Part shown: in pieces, positions 26,647-35,866 of the stretch
Layout of the letters: each line of letters begins with the position of its first letter
How positions within the stretch are numbered: the first letter of the stretch is position 1
NCBI RefSeq assembly: GCF_002156875.1
Contig: NZ_NCSY01000001.1
Location: 372,001 to 436,000, forward strand
Source: Bacillus sp. EAC
GTDB lineage: Bacteria > Bacillota > Bacilli > Bacillales > Bacillaceae_G
Direction: 5' to 3'
Length of the DNA: 64,000 bases
Notes under the pieces: generated by a model
What the model was told of the DNA's origin: nothing
The model's input: the letters and a program-made list of their open reading frames with translations, nothing else
Databases searched by the model: none
Translations under genes and position numbers: made by a program

Positions 26647-29373
26647 TTAATGTTTAACTTTTGAATCAGCTAATTTTTCACGTAATACCATTTGAAGAAT
26701 ACCACCATGACGGTAATAATCGATTTCAACTTCACTATCGAATCGAGCAACTACTTCAAATTCTACAGTTGAACCATCTTCTTTAGTAGCAGTTACTTTA
26801 ACTAAATCACGAGGTTTAACATTTTCATCGACTTTAACTGCGAAAATTTCTTTACCAGTTAATCCGAATCTTTCAGCGTTTTCTCCATCTTTAAATTGAA
26901 GTGGTAATACACCCATTAACACTAAGTTACTGCGGTGAATACGTTCAAAGCTCTCAGCTAAAACTGTTTTAATTCCAAGTAGGTTAGTTCCTTTTGCTGC
27001 CCAGTCACGAGAACTTCCCATACCATAGTCATTTCCAGCTAAAATCATTAAGCCAGTTCCATCTTCTTTATAACGCATAGCAGCATCATAAATTGACATC
27101 ACTTCATTAGTTGGCCAATAAGTTGTAACTCCGCCTTCAGTTCCTGGAGCAATTTGGTTACGAATACGGATGTTAGCAAATGTACCGCGCATCATAACAT
27201 CATGATTTCCACGACGTGAACCATAAGAGTTAAAGTCAATCGGATTTACACCTTTACTTTGTAGGTATAAGCCTGCAGGAGTTGTTTTACCAATTGATCC
27301 CGCTGGTGAGATGTGATCAGTTGTTACTGAATCTCCAAATTTACCAATGATTTTTAAACCTGATAATGGTTTAACTTCACCTGGTTCTTTTGATAAGCCT
27401 TCAAAGAATGGTGGGTTTGCAATATAAGTTGATTCGCTATCCCATTTGTATAATGAATCATCTGTTGTTTGAATTTCATTCCAACGTTTGTTGTCTTCGA
27501 ATACTCTTTCATATTCTTTTTTGAATAATTCTGGAGTTACAGTTGAAGCAACAACTTCTTGAACTTCTTGTGAAGTTGGCCAAATATCCTTTAAGAATAC
27601 ATCTTGACCATCTTTATCTTGACCAATTGGTTCTACTGCGAAATCGATATTTACATTTCCAGCTAAAGCATAAGCAACTACTAATGGTGGTGATGCTAAG
27701 TAGTTACCTTTTACTTGTGGATGAATACGTCCTTCAAAGTTACGGTTACCAGAAAGTACTGATGTTACTAACATATCATTTTCAGCAATTGCTTCTTCCA
27801 TTTCAGGTGCTAGTGGTCCTGAGTTACCGATACATGTAGTACAACCATAACCAACAATATTGAAACCTAATTCATTCAAGAATGGAATTAATCCAGCTTC
27901 TTGTAAATAACCACTAACTACTTTTGATCCCGGAGCTAATGATGTTTTTACATAAGCAGGAACTGTTAGTCCTTTTTCAACAGCTTTTTTAGCTACTAAA
28001 CCAGCACCTAACATTACGTATGGGTTTGAAGTATTTGTACAACTTGTAATAGCTGCAATTGCTACTGCACCAGTTTTAAAAGTTGTCTCTGTACCATTTT
28101 CAAATTTAACATTTACTTCTTTATCTAATGCTTCTTTTGTTAATCCGAAGCCAGCATTTCCCATTGGAGCAGAAACTGCATCTTGGAATGCTTTTTTCAT
28201 TTCAGATAATGGAATTAAATCTTGTGGACGCTTTGGACCAGAAAGATTTGACTCAATTTCTGAAAGATTGATTTCTACTAAATCAGTAAATGTTGGATCT
28301 TCTAGATCAGCTGTATAGAATAAGTCATTAGCTTTGCAGTATGCTTCAACTAATTGAATTTGCTCTTCAGAACGTCCTGTTAAACGCAAGTAGTTTAATG
28401 CTTCACCATCAACTGGGAAGAAACCACAAGTAGCACCGTACTCAGGAGCCATGTTTGCAATTGTTGCACGGTCAGCTAATGGCATGCTTTGTAATCCTGG
28501 TCCAAAGAATTCAACGAATTTATTAACAACGCCTTTTTTACGTAATACTTCAGTAACTTTTAATGCTACGTCAGTTGCAGTAATTCCGCCTGGTAAAGAA
28601 CCAGTTAATTTAACACCGATTACTTCTGGTACAGGGAAATATGATGGTTGGCCTAACATTCCTGCTTCAGCTTCGATACCACCTACACCCCAACCTAATA
28701 CACCAATACCATTGATCATTGTTGTATGAGAGTCAGTTCCTACTAATGTATCTGGGAAAGCAATAATCTCTCCATCTTCTGTAACATTCGCATGAACAAC
28801 ATTAGCTAAGTATTCTAAGTTTACTTGGTGAACGATACCAGTTGCTGGTGGCACTGCACGATAGTTATTAAATGCTTTTTGAGCCCAGCTTAAGAATTGG
28901 TAGCGCTCTCCATTTCGAGAAAATTCAAGATCCATATTGAAATCTAAAGAATCTAAAGTACCTGCTTTATCTACCATTACTGAGTGGTCAATAACTAGAT
29001 CTACAGGAATTTCAGGATTAATTACTTCAGGATCTCCGCCTAAATCTGCCATAGCTTTACGTAAAGATGCTAAATCTACAACGGCTGGAACACCTGTAAA
29101 GTCTTGTAATATTACACGTGAAGGTTTAAATGGAACATCAACATCTTGTAATCCATCTGTTCCCCATTTTGCTAAATTTTCAACATGTTCTTTTTTAATA
29201 ACTCTTCCATCAACTTGACGAAGAACCGATTCTAATAATACCTTAATTGAATATGGTAATTTAGCGATTTTTGCTACGCCAGCTTCTTCAATTGCTTTTA
29301 AGCGATAATAATGATAAGTTTTACCGTTCGCAGAAAACGTCGAACGAGATTGAAAAACGTCATTTTTCCCCAT
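26647..29373 (-). CDS. acnA: Aconitate hydratase A
   Basis: 908 residues, the usual length. Converts citrate to isocitrate in the TCA cycle using a 4Fe-4S cluster; the apo form of such enzymes can bind RNA. Cluster cysteines: [10 protein letters not shown] and [13 protein letters not shown]. The substrate-binding segment [24 protein letters not shown] and the C-terminal swivel domain ([15 protein letters not shown]) are present. GGGGGAAG precedes the ATG. A CcpC-like operator lies about 130 bases upstream. Also called citB in Bacillus. Confidence 0.97.
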   Translation of the reverse strand: MGKNDVFQSRSTFSANGKTYHYYRLKAIEEAGVAKIAKLPYSIKVLLESVLRQVDGRVIKKEHVENLAKWGTDGLQDVDVPFKPSRVILQDFTGVPAVVDLASLRKAMADLGGDPEVINPEIPVDLVIDHSVMVDKAGTLDSLDFNMDLEFSRNGERYQFLSWAQKAFNNYRAVPPATGIVHQVNLEYLANVVHANVTEDGEIIAFPDTLVGTDSHTTMINGIGVLGWGVGGIEAEAGMLGQPSYFPVPEVIGVKLTGSLPGGITATDVALKVTEVLRKKGVVNKFVEFFGPGLQSMPLADRATIANMAPEYGATCGFFPVDGEALNYLRLTGRSEEQIQLVEAYCKANDLFYTADLEDPTFTDLVEINLSEIESNLSGPKRPQDLIPLSEMKKAFQDAVSAPMGNAGFGLTKEALDKEVNVKFENGTETTFKTGAVAIAAITSCTNTSNPYVMLGAGLVAKKAVEKGLTVPAYVKTSLAPGSKVVSGYLQEAGLIPFLNELGFNIVGYGCTTCIGNSGPLAPEMEEAIAENDMLVTSVLSGNRNFEGRIHPQVKGNYLASPPLVVAYALAGNVNIDFAVEPIGQDKDGQDVFLKDIWPTSQEVQEVVASTVTPELFKKEYERVFEDNKRWNEIQTTDDSLYKWDSESTYIANPPFFEGLSKEPGEVKPLSGLKIIGKFGDSVTTDHISPAGSIGKTTPAGLYLQSKGVNPIDFNSYGSRRGNHDVMMRGTFANIRIRNQIAPGTEGGVTTYWPTNEVMSIYDAAMRYKEDGTGLMILAGNDYGMGSSRDWAAKGTNLLGIKTVLAESFERIHRSNLVLMGVLPLQFKDGENAERFGLTGKEIFAVKVDENVKPRDLVKVTATKEDGSTVEFEVVARFDSEVEIDYYRHGGILQMVLREKLADSKVKH

Positions 29374-29499
29374 GTTTCTTCCCCCTATTAAGCAAAAAAT
29401 GTCTGAATTTTGTTATATATCCAAACTTTTCAATACCTTACAATAATATCTTATTACAATGTATATCATAAGTAAATAACAAGTAACTTATCATTTCTA

Positions 29500-29514
29500 A
29501 TAAGTAAAACTTAT
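29500..29514 (-). promoter_or_regulatory. Candidate CcpC operator upstream of acnA
   Basis: ATAAGTAAAACTTAT fits the CcpC dyad ATAA-N7-TTAT exactly, and a second imperfect ATAA...TTAT pair lies at about 29476-29491. In B. subtilis CcpC represses citB from a dyad upstream of its promoter. No ccpC gene is in the window. Confidence 0.5.
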
Positions 29515-29540
29515 GACTATATTTTGTCATTAAATATTTT

Positions 29541-29570
29541 CGAGTATTCATTGCAATTAAGGAAATACTA
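29541..29570 (+). promoter_or_regulatory. Possible sigma-G promoter of sspO
   Basis: CGAGTA, a 17-base spacer, and AATACTA match sigma-G consensus TGAATA-N17/18-CATACTA at four of six and six of seven positions. It lies 25 bases upstream of the sspO ATG. Confidence 0.5.
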
Positions 29571-29595
29571 ACCAAAGTAAAAAGGAGGGAAAATA

Positions 29596-29742
29596 ATGTC
29601 TAAACGTAAAAACAATGTTGGAAGTGGCATGTCCGCATCAATTGAGCAAGGGAAAGCTGCAGGATTTAAAGAAGAAATAGCACAGGAAGAGCTTACAGCT
29701 GAATATAAACAAAATAATAAGAAAACGAAAAAAAGACAATAG
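29596..29742 (+). CDS. sspO: Small acid-soluble spore protein SspO
   Basis: 48 residues. MSKRKNN at the start, SxxxGKAAGF in the middle and QNNKKTKKRQ at the end match SspO (formerly CotK). Divergent from acnA, as in B. subtilis. AAGGAGG precedes the ATG. Made in the forespore and minor in amount; deletion in B. subtilis has little visible effect. Confidence 0.92.
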   Translation: MSKRKNNVGSGMSASIEQGKAAGFKEEIAQEELTAEYKQNNKKTKKRQ

Positions 29743-29748
29743 CAAATA

Positions 29749-29784
29749 AAAAAGCAAGCAATTTGAACGAAATTGCTTGCTTTT
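29749..29784. terminator. Bidirectional terminator between sspO and the 78-residue gene
   Basis: AAAGCAAGCAATTT and AAATTGCTTGCTTT form a stem with T runs in both directions. Confidence 0.82.
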
Positions 29785-29796
29785 ACAGCTACTAAT

Positions 29797-30033
29797 TTAA
29801 CGTTTGTCATCTTTACGTTTTGATAAAAATCTTTTATCAATTGATGATGGTGGCATCAAATAGATGATATCCCCAGTTCTTTTGGATTCTTGATCCACAT
29901 TACTTTTTCTACGATTATAATAAAGGAAAAAATTAATTACGTTTTTTTGTCTCCTATTATATTGCATTTTTTTAATCAAAAAATAGAGTATGATAATACC
30001 CGAATATATGAGACAAATAGTAAGAACTTGCAT
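29797..30033 (-). CDS. Small membrane-anchored protein, unknown function
   Basis: 78 residues. A hydrophobic span at about 3-20 (LTICLIYSGIIILYFLI) is followed by a strongly basic cytoplasmic tail (RRQK, RRKS, KRKDDKR). GAGGAG lies seven bases before the ATG, and a terminator follows, which together support a real gene. No family recognised; it lies among spore genes. Confidence 0.6.
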   Translation of the reverse strand: MQVLTICLIYSGIIILYFLIKKMQYNRRQKNVINFFLYYNRRKSNVDQESKRTGDIIYLMPPSSIDKRFLSKRKDDKR

Positions 30034-30544
30034 AATCAGTCTCCTCTTTCATTTTGACTATTACTTAGTATTGGTCAATTTACTTGTTTCATACATAAAA
30101 AGAGTCAGACAAAATAATTTTATGACTTGTAGTCTATTAATTTTGAATAATTTGTATGACACTATATGTTAATTTTTAGCTGTTTTCATAAACATTGTTG
30201 TTATATATTAAAGGATTGTTTCCGCCACTCCCACAGGAGTCTACAACTTCTGTACCAACTAATCTTTAATAACATGTTTTAATAAAACAATAAAAAACAA
30301 CAAATCTATTAGAAAATAGCATTATTTAATTATTTGATTTTAGAATTTTATTTTCTAATTAAATAAAGATTATTCACATCGAACTCCCCTCCTTCATTTA
30401 AGTTATTTATGTATATGGGAAAGTGACAATGAAAATCATAATTTAATTTTATAAAAGCGTTTTCATTTTAAAATTAGTAATTTTTTCATGGTAGCATATT
30501 TTTTCTCTTAGAACTAAAGCTATATATAAAGGTAGGTGACAAGT
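30034..30544. other. Intergenic gap with a short repeat fragment
   Basis: No credible gene. GCCACTCCCACAGGAGTCTA at about 30223-30243 matches the end of repeat copy 1 (TACTCCCACAGGAGTCTC). The rest is very AT-rich. The sspP promoter should lie within the last 100 bases but was not resolved. Confidence 0.5.
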
Positions 30545-30679
30545 GTGGCAAATAAGTCTGTACGACGAAACAGTGCAATTGAAAATGAAAGTGGTCAACC
30601 AAAGCCATTAAGTGGATCACATAAAGTAAAAAACCAAAACCATACAAGACAAAAAAATCATAGTCATCACGATATGTAA
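30545..30679 (+). CDS. sspP: Small acid-soluble spore protein SspP
   Basis: 44 residues from a GTG start with TAGGTGA upstream. [20 protein letters not shown] and the end HHDM match SspP (formerly CotL). In B. subtilis sspO and sspP form an operon; here a 78-residue gene and a 500-base gap lie between them. Confidence 0.92.
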   Translation: MANKSVRRNSAIENESGQPKPLSGSHKVKNQNHTRQKNHSHHDM

Positions 30680-30707
30680 TTAAACTTTAGAATATGGAGG
30701 GTTTAAT

Positions 30708-30863
30708 ATGAAAAATAAAGAAAATATTAATAATAAATTCAATCGATACGTTGAACCAGATGGACTTGACGTAGAATTTTCTGAAGAACTAGCTGATCAA
30801 AATGATATACAAGCGCAAGAGCGTTCTGCTGCTGCAGATGCTCGAGTAAAGAAAAAATTGTAA
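30708..30863 (+). CDS. YfhD-family small protein
   Basis: 51 residues. The core DVEFSEELADQNDIQAQERS and the basic end ARVKKKL match the YfhD family of small Bacillaceae proteins, some spore-associated. GGAGGG precedes the ATG, 28 bases after sspP on the same strand, so it is probably co-expressed with sspP. Its function is unknown. Confidence 0.8.
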   Translation: MKNKENINNKFNRYVEPDGLDVEFSEELADQNDIQAQERSAAADARVKKKL

Positions 30864-30894
30864 AAAAAAGGTATGCGTTTTACGCATACCTTTA
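30864..30894. terminator. Bidirectional terminator between yfhD-like gene and bdbD
   Basis: AAAGGTATGCG TTTT CGCATACCTTT-type stem with A/T runs on both sides. Confidence 0.85.
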
Positions 30895-30898
30895 AAGT

Positions 30899-31597
30899 TT
30901 ATTTGTTTAGTTCAGCATCAATTGCTGCTTTAATTGCTTCAAAGCTTGGATTTTCAACTTGTTTACCATTTACAAAAATAGTTGGAGTACCATTAACTTT
31001 GTAATGTTCTGCTATCGCTTTATCAGTTGCTACACTTCTCATTGATGACTTTTTATATAAATCCTTTTTAAATTGCGCTTCATCTAAGTTAGGAATAACT
31101 GATTTTGCAATATCTGTTAATTTTTCTTTTGTTGCCCAAGTTTTTGTTTCATCGCCTTGATTAGCATATACCTCTTCATGGAATTTCCAAAATGCATTTT
31201 TATCGTAATCATAGACCACTTCTGATGCTAGGGCTGCTAAATTTGAATCTTTTGAAATAAATGGATAGTTCATAAAAGAAAACGAGATTAAATTTTTATC
31301 AATATACTGAGATTTTAATTCTGGAAAAACTAATTTATTCCAATCCTTACAAATTGGACATTTATAATCACCAAATTCAACAACTTCAATTTTTGCTAGT
31401 TTGTTCCCAATAGTTGGTTGTTTTTCTATATCAAACCCATTAACTTTTACATCATTCACTCCAGCAATCGTTGGAAATTCTTTCTCTGCATTTTTATCCT
31501 GTGCTTTAGAAACAAAAAATAATGCTCCAAGTAAGACAATAATTCCAATAAATACTGTAATGGCAAATGTTTGATTACTATTTTTCTTTTTGTTCAT
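30899..31597 (-). CDS. bdbD: DsbA-like thiol-disulfide oxidoreductase (BdbD type)
   Basis: 232 residues. N-terminal signal anchor at about 12-30, then a DsbA/thioredoxin_4 fold with active site CPIC (Cys80 and Cys83) in EFGDYKCPICKDW and cis-proline region KVNGTPTIFVNG. Probably oxidises exported proteins. The start at 31597 is chosen from GGGGGAG ten bases upstream; an in-frame ATG 51 bases earlier lacks a site. No BdbC-like quinone reductase partner is adjacent. Confidence 0.88.
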   Translation of the reverse strand: MNKKKNSNQTFAITVFIGIIVLLGALFFVSKAQDKNAEKEFPTIAGVNDVKVNGFDIEKQPTIGNKLAKIEVVEFGDYKCPICKDWNKLVFPELKSQYIDKNLISFSFMNYPFISKDSNLAALASEVVYDYDKNAFWKFHEEVYANQGDETKTWATKEKLTDIAKSVIPNLDEAQFKKDLYKKSSMRSVATDKAIAEHYKVNGTPTIFVNGKQVENPSFEAIKAAIDAELNK

Positions 31598-31782
31598 TAT
31601 TGCTAGACTCCCCCTATTACTATGTTGATGTAATTGTAACATAAACAAGCTATACCTTCCTATTTAGAACTCTATTCATGGACAATATTATGATATTTTA
31701 ATAAGATTAGTTTTAAATAACGATACTCCAGTTACTTACTTTCGTAATTGGAATTTTATTAACTGGAAGGAAGAAAGATTCA

Positions 31783-32685
31783 TTGAACAAGACTGAAATA
31801 GTTATTTTAAGCGGATTCTTAGGAAGTGGCAAAACCACTCTATTAAAAAAATGTTTAATCGAAGAGTTAAGAAACAATCGTAAAGTAGCTGTAATTATGA
31901 ATGAAATAGGGAAAATATCCATCGATTCAAATGAAATCCCTGATGACGTTCGATTAAAAGAATTATTAAACGGTTGTATTTGCTGTACGATGAAAGATCA
32001 GTTGGAAATTCAACTGCTCTCACTAGTTCAAAATAATGAATTAGATGTTATTTATATTGAAACAACTGGTGTTGCTAACACAATTGATGTTGTTGATGCT
32101 TGTTCATCCGCACAAACAGTTGAATCGCTAATCATAAAATCGGTCTTATCAACAGTAGATGCTACACGCTGGAAAACCAAAAATGAACTTAGTCCATCCA
32201 TTCGATATTTATTAATTCAACAAATTACTTATAGCGATCTAATTTTCATTAATCGATTAGACAAATTGAATTCGGCAGATAGACAACTTGTCCTTAATGA
32301 AATAAAAAACATAAATTTAAATGTTGTTGAAGACTTTAATGAAAAAATAAAGCTAGAACATCAGGTTTCTCTTTCATCTAATCTAATGGATAGAGAAAAA
32401 CTTGCTATTAATCAATCTTTAAAAATAAATACATATATACACAATCAAGGTGAAAGTTATAACAAGGAATTATTTGAAAACTTCTTAAGAAATGCACCCA
32501 ATAATCTATTTCGATTAAAAGGATATATTTCATTTAAAGACGACCCTACCTTGTACAATGTACAGTATTCAAATGGCTTAGTTTCATATGAAAAAGAACG
32601 AATGAAGCTTCCTCAAAGAATTGTTTTAATTGGAGAAAATATTGACAAAGAATTCTTTGAAAAAGAGCTTAAAAAATGCAAATAA
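31783..32685 (+). CDS. CobW/G3E-family GTPase, possible zinc metallochaperone
   Basis: 300 residues from a TTG start. Walker A GFLGSGKTT (11-19), metal motif GCICC (Cys65, Cys67, Cys68), ETTG in the switch region, guanine-specificity-like INRLDKL, and a CobW C-terminal domain. Members such as YciC/ZagA deliver or respond to zinc. The upstream TCGTAATTGG is only a half match to a Zur box, so zinc control is not shown. The ribosome site is weak (GAAGGAAG, about 12 bases). Metal specificity is unknown. Confidence 0.85.
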   Translation: MNKTEIVILSGFLGSGKTTLLKKCLIEELRNNRKVAVIMNEIGKISIDSNEIPDDVRLKELLNGCICCTMKDQLEIQLLSLVQNNELDVIYIETTGVANTIDVVDACSSAQTVESLIIKSVLSTVDATRWKTKNELSPSIRYLLIQQITYSDLIFINRLDKLNSADRQLVLNEIKNINLNVVEDFNEKIKLEHQVSLSSNLMDREKLAINQSLKINTYIHNQGESYNKELFENFLRNAPNNLFRLKGYISFKDDPTLYNVQYSNGLVSYEKERMKLPQRIVLIGENIDKEFFEKELKKCK

Positions 32686-32690
32686 ATATA

Positions 32691-32724
32691 GAGCCAAGTT
32701 TCAATCTAAAAGGAAACTTGGCTC
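32691..32724. terminator. Bidirectional terminator between convergent genes
   Basis: GAGCCAAGTTTC and GAAACTTGGCTC, a 12-bp stem just after the GTPase stop. Confidence 0.78.
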
Positions 32725-32734
32725 ACTTCATGTC

Positions 32735-33205
32735 TTATTTATTTTTATTAACAAGTACAATCAATTCCTCTTCAAACTTAATTTCGGGATTATATTTCAA
32801 AATTTCTTTAATAAATCCCTTTGGATTTTCGAGGGTTAGAAGAATCGGCTGCACCATTTCATTAATGTGAATTAAAAGTGTGATTAATTCTTTATTTCTG
32901 CCATAAACCTCAACTAATTGTTTAATTTCCGTAATTTCAGCAATGTTTACTTTATAGGTCAAAATTCCTTTATTAATGATAATTTGATCGCTATTTACGA
33001 GAATATCGCTTCTTATTAAACGAAATGCAGTGATCAACAAGACAATAATGACTACACTAATTTGTAAATATTGTTTGACATCATTCCCATTTCCTATTAA
33101 TAATGAGATTAGCTTATACAGAAATATTAACAGAAGTGAACTTACTGCCATATAAAATAAAACACTCAGAAAAGTAAAGTGAGAAGAGAATTTTGTTTGA
33201 TTCAC
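32735..33205 (-). CDS. Two-span membrane protein with a bacterial PH-like domain
   Basis: 156 residues. Hydrophobic segments at about 12-36 and 45-62, then a small beta-rich domain (SDILVNSDQIIINKGILTYKVNIAEITEIKQL) of the YyaB-like bacterial PH type. These domains are thought to mediate protein contacts; no enzymatic role is known. Monocistronic and convergent with the CobW gene. Confidence 0.75.
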   Translation of the reverse strand: MNQTKFSSHFTFLSVLFYMAVSSLLLIFLYKLISLLIGNGNDVKQYLQISVVIIVLLITAFRLIRSDILVNSDQIIINKGILTYKVNIAEITEIKQLVEVYGRNKELITLLIHINEMVQPILLTLENPKGFIKEILKYNPEIKFEEELIVLVNKNK

Positions 33206-33391
33206 ATTCTTCCGCCTCCTCTACGACTTTTTTAATTGTTTTTTCTACTATATGTTCCAGAAGGTTAAAATGAAACTAGTACGCTAAAATTATTGGTCAT
33301 TTTTTGTCAAAAATCATGTGTACTTGCTTGATAGTTACCATATTTTCTTACTATAATGGTTATATGTTTGTTGGAAACAAGGAGGATACAT

Positions 33392-33823
33392 ATGTTTTCG
33401 GTCTGGTCTCAAATTATGATTGTCTTATGGACAATTTTCCTATTAGGGATGATGTCAATTGGTGGATATTTCATGTTCAGAAAGTTTTTAAAAAGACTTC
33501 CAAAAGAAGATGGAAAATCAATTTTAGATTGGCAAGATGAATATTTACAAAAAACGAGGCATTTATGGTCAAATGACCAAAAAGAATTATTAGAGGAGTT
33601 AGTACAACCAGTTCCTTCTTTATTCAGAGATGTCGCTCGAGATAAGATAGCTGGTAAAATTGGTGAATTAGCACTTATTAATAACGCTACACAAATTACG
33701 CAAGGACTAATTATCGAAGGATATATAAAGGCAACACCTAAACGTGATCACGCATTCCTAGTTAAAACGTTAAAGAAAAAAGAAATCGATTTTTCAGAGT
33801 ATAAACATTTATTAGCAAAATAA
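33392..33823 (+). CDS. yneK: YneK (DUF2621) membrane-anchored protein
   Basis: 143 residues. One hydrophobic N-terminal span (about 5-27), then a soluble helical domain (KSILDWQDEYLQKTRHLW...LVQPVPSLFRDVARDKIAGKIGELAL) matching the YneK/DUF2621 family. The start at 33392 has GGAGG seven bases upstream. In B. subtilis yneK follows ccdA-yneI-yneJ; here it is convergent with that set. Function unknown. Confidence 0.85.
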   Translation: MFSVWSQIMIVLWTIFLLGMMSIGGYFMFRKFLKRLPKEDGKSILDWQDEYLQKTRHLWSNDQKELLEELVQPVPSLFRDVARDKIAGKIGELALINNATQITQGLIIEGYIKATPKRDHAFLVKTLKKKEIDFSEYKHLLAK

Positions 33824-33853
33824 AACGTGTACCTACTAGGTACACGTTTTTTT
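33822..33853. terminator. Bidirectional terminator between yneK and ccdC
   Basis: AAAACGTGTACCT and AGGTACACGTTTT form a 13-bp stem with T runs. Confidence 0.88.
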
Positions 33854-34343
33854 ACGTTATTATTGTATTAGAAGGCAGTTGTCTTCTCATTTTTGTATAT
33901 GATTTATACATTGCTAATCTCCAAGGTAAAATCATAGAGAACGCTAATAAGAAGAACATTCCACTTAATTGTTCAACATCAATACTCGAACTTAAATATA
34001 ACTTCATAACAATCCGAACAACTAATAAGCCAAGTAAAATAAATACAAATGATTTTGATCTTTTTAAATAAATTTCGTTATCGATAATTTCAAATTTGGA
34101 TGTTTTAATTAAAAATAAAGAAAAAAACAATCCTACAAAAATTGCCTCAAGTATTTCAGTACTTGTAAGTCTAAACTGTGGTACAACATACATTAATGCA
34201 CCTGTACTCATAAAAAATGGCGGCAAAATAATTTTCTTTAAGTTAGTCGGTTTTTTTGCAGCTTTTAGTCGAATAAAAATAACACCTAAAGCCATGCATG
34301 TTGCAAAAACTGTACTAATAATAATACTCATTTCTTTATTCAT
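33852..34343 (-). CDS. ccdC: CcdC-like membrane protein (YneJ)
   Basis: 163 residues with four to five hydrophobic spans and an extracted cytoplasmic loop (KTSKFEIIDNEIYLKRS). Length, layout and position after a receiver-only protein and CcdA match B. subtilis YneJ/CcdC. In B. subtilis only ccdA of this group is required for cytochrome c maturation, so the role of CcdC is open. Its stop abuts the shared terminator. Confidence 0.85.
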   Translation of the reverse strand: MNKEMSIIISTVFATCMALGVIFIRLKAAKKPTNLKKIILPPFFMSTGALMYVVPQFRLTSTEILEAIFVGLFFSLFLIKTSKFEIIDNEIYLKRSKSFVFILLGLLVVRIVMKLYLSSSIDVEQLSGMFFLLAFSMILPWRLAMYKSYTKMRRQLPSNTIIT

Positions 34344-34362
34344 TTCTTCACTACCTTTTATC

Positions 34363-34731
34363 TCAATCTTGAAGACTAAATATTCTCTCTAACGCATTAA
34401 TGATTTGAAGATCGTGCACTGGCTTTTCAATAAAATCTAATGCACCATATTGAACTGCTTCGTTAACAATATGATCGTGAGTCATTGCTGAAATCATAAT
34501 AATTTTTGCGTTTTGGTGCATTTGTTTAATTTCCTTAAGTGCTGTCAATCCATCTTTTAGTGGCATCGTGATGTCAAGTAACATTAGGTCCGGATTTAAT
34601 TGATCATATAATTCAATGGCTTCTTGTCCATTTGAACCAAACCCGATCACTTCATATCCAGCATTTTTTACAACTTCTCCTATTTTAGTCCGTATAAACA
34701 AAGAATCATCTACGATTAAAATCCTTGCCAC
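34363..34731 (-). CDS. yneI: Receiver-domain-only response regulator (YneI/CcdB)
   Basis: 122 residues. A CheY-like stand-alone receiver with acidic DD pair (VDDS near residue 8), phosphoacceptor Asp in LMLLDITMPLKDG (about 53), Thr/Ser in ISAMTHD and Lys in FIEKPV. No output domain. GTG start with AGGAGG eight bases upstream. Lies between ccdA and ccdC; no cognate kinase is adjacent. Confidence 0.9.
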   Translation of the reverse strand: MARILIVDDSLFIRTKIGEVVKNAGYEVIGFGSNGQEAIELYDQLNPDLMLLDITMPLKDGLTALKEIKQMHQNAKIIMISAMTHDHIVNEAVQYGALDFIEKPVHDLQIINALERIFSLQD

Positions 34732-34815
34732 TGCAAAGCCTCCTGTAATAGAGAATATCAGAATATATTTTTACTATAACCTAAATATTTTAAGAAAACA
34801 ATCGAACGTCTACGA

Positions 34816-35523
34816 TTAAAAACCGATAAATCCTCCAGTCAATCGCGTGAAATAAATCGTAATTTTCGTCAACCAATCAAAATAAAGCGTAATCCCCATC
34901 ACAATCATTATATATCCACCAAAAACAACGATTTTATGAGAATATTTCTTTATCCAATTTAATGAACCTAAATAAAAAGATAAAACGAAAAATGGAATTG
35001 AAAACCCTAATGTGTATGCTAGCATATAAAATAAACTAGAGCTTGGATTACTAACAGCTAATGCGAAAACAGAAGTTAATATAGGACCAGTACATGGAGT
35101 CCACCCTGCTGCAAATGCTAACCCAATTAAAGTCGAACCTAAATATCCCGAAGGACGTTTTGAAAATTGAAATCGACGATCATTCATTAAAAACTTTGGT
35201 TGAAAAATACCGGTAACAACTAAACCTAAAAATACAATTAATATCGCTCCAACTTGACGAATGAAATCTTGATATCTCATAAAAAAAGAACCAATAATTG
35301 AAGTACTAAAACCTAATACGATAAAAATAATCGAAAAACCTAGCAGAAAGAATAATGTATGTAATAAAGTTTTACTCTTATTAATTCTTTTCTCGCTTTT
35401 TAAATCACCCAGAGATACCCCTGTTATATATGATAGAAACGCTGGATAGATTGGTAGACAACATGGAGAAATAAACGAAAGAAACCCCGCTCCAAATGCA
35501 ATACCAATATTTAAGTCCCCCAT
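34816..35523 (-). CDS. ccdA: Cytochrome c biogenesis protein CcdA (thiol-reductant transporter)
   Basis: 235 residues with six membrane segments. The paired redox cysteines lie in the SPCCLPIYPAF and AAGWTPCTGP motifs of the DsbD/CcdA family. It carries reducing power from cytoplasmic thioredoxin to extracytoplasmic proteins such as ResA and StoA-like enzymes; YneN in this window could be a client. AAAGGAT precedes the ATG. First gene of the ccdA-yneI-ccdC set. Confidence 0.94.
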   Translation of the reverse strand: MGDLNIGIAFGAGFLSFISPCCLPIYPAFLSYITGVSLGDLKSEKRINKSKTLLHTLFFLLGFSIIFIVLGFSTSIIGSFFMRYQDFIRQVGAILIVFLGLVVTGIFQPKFLMNDRRFQFSKRPSGYLGSTLIGLAFAAGWTPCTGPILTSVFALAVSNPSSSLFYMLAYTLGFSIPFFVLSFYLGSLNWIKKYSHKIVVFGGYIMIVMGITLYFDWLTKITIYFTRLTGGFIGF

Positions 35524-35866
35524 TAACTTACATCCTTTCTACAAGTAAACATTCTATTGAACATTATAACAGAATTATTTTTTAAATAATATTAATTAGA
35601 AGCTTTTAACGCTGATATAAAGGGATTTTAATTGAAAAGTCACTTTCCTTCTAAACTTCCTCGGTTTCATTACAACTAAATAATGAATCTAACATAATTC
35701 ATAGTTGTACTAATTTATAGTATAATTTTAAGAATATGTTTAATTATTAAAATTTTCGAAAGGAAGAGTTTGAATTAAAGTCGAATCAATGTTCAAATAA
35801 TCTTTCAGGTCGTAAGTCTGTCACCTCAACTTGGTGGAGCACATTTCAATAAGAGAGGAGTTTGTT
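35524..35866. other. Divergent intergenic region ccdA/azlC
   Basis: No gene. It holds both promoters. TTGTACTAATTTATAGTATAAT near 35706 has a good -10 (TATAAT) but its TTGTAC is too close for a standard pair. A weak dyad CTCAACTTGGTGGAG at 35825-35839 lies in the azlC leader; no known riboswitch pattern fits. Confidence 0.4.

Noticed and set aside
31735-31755. Possible Zur box before the CobW-family GTPase
   Set aside because: Only the half TCGTAATTGG is present; the symmetric half is missing.
35706-35730. Possible promoter TTGTAC...TATAAT before azlC
   Set aside because: The spacer is about ten bases, too short for a sigma-A promoter.
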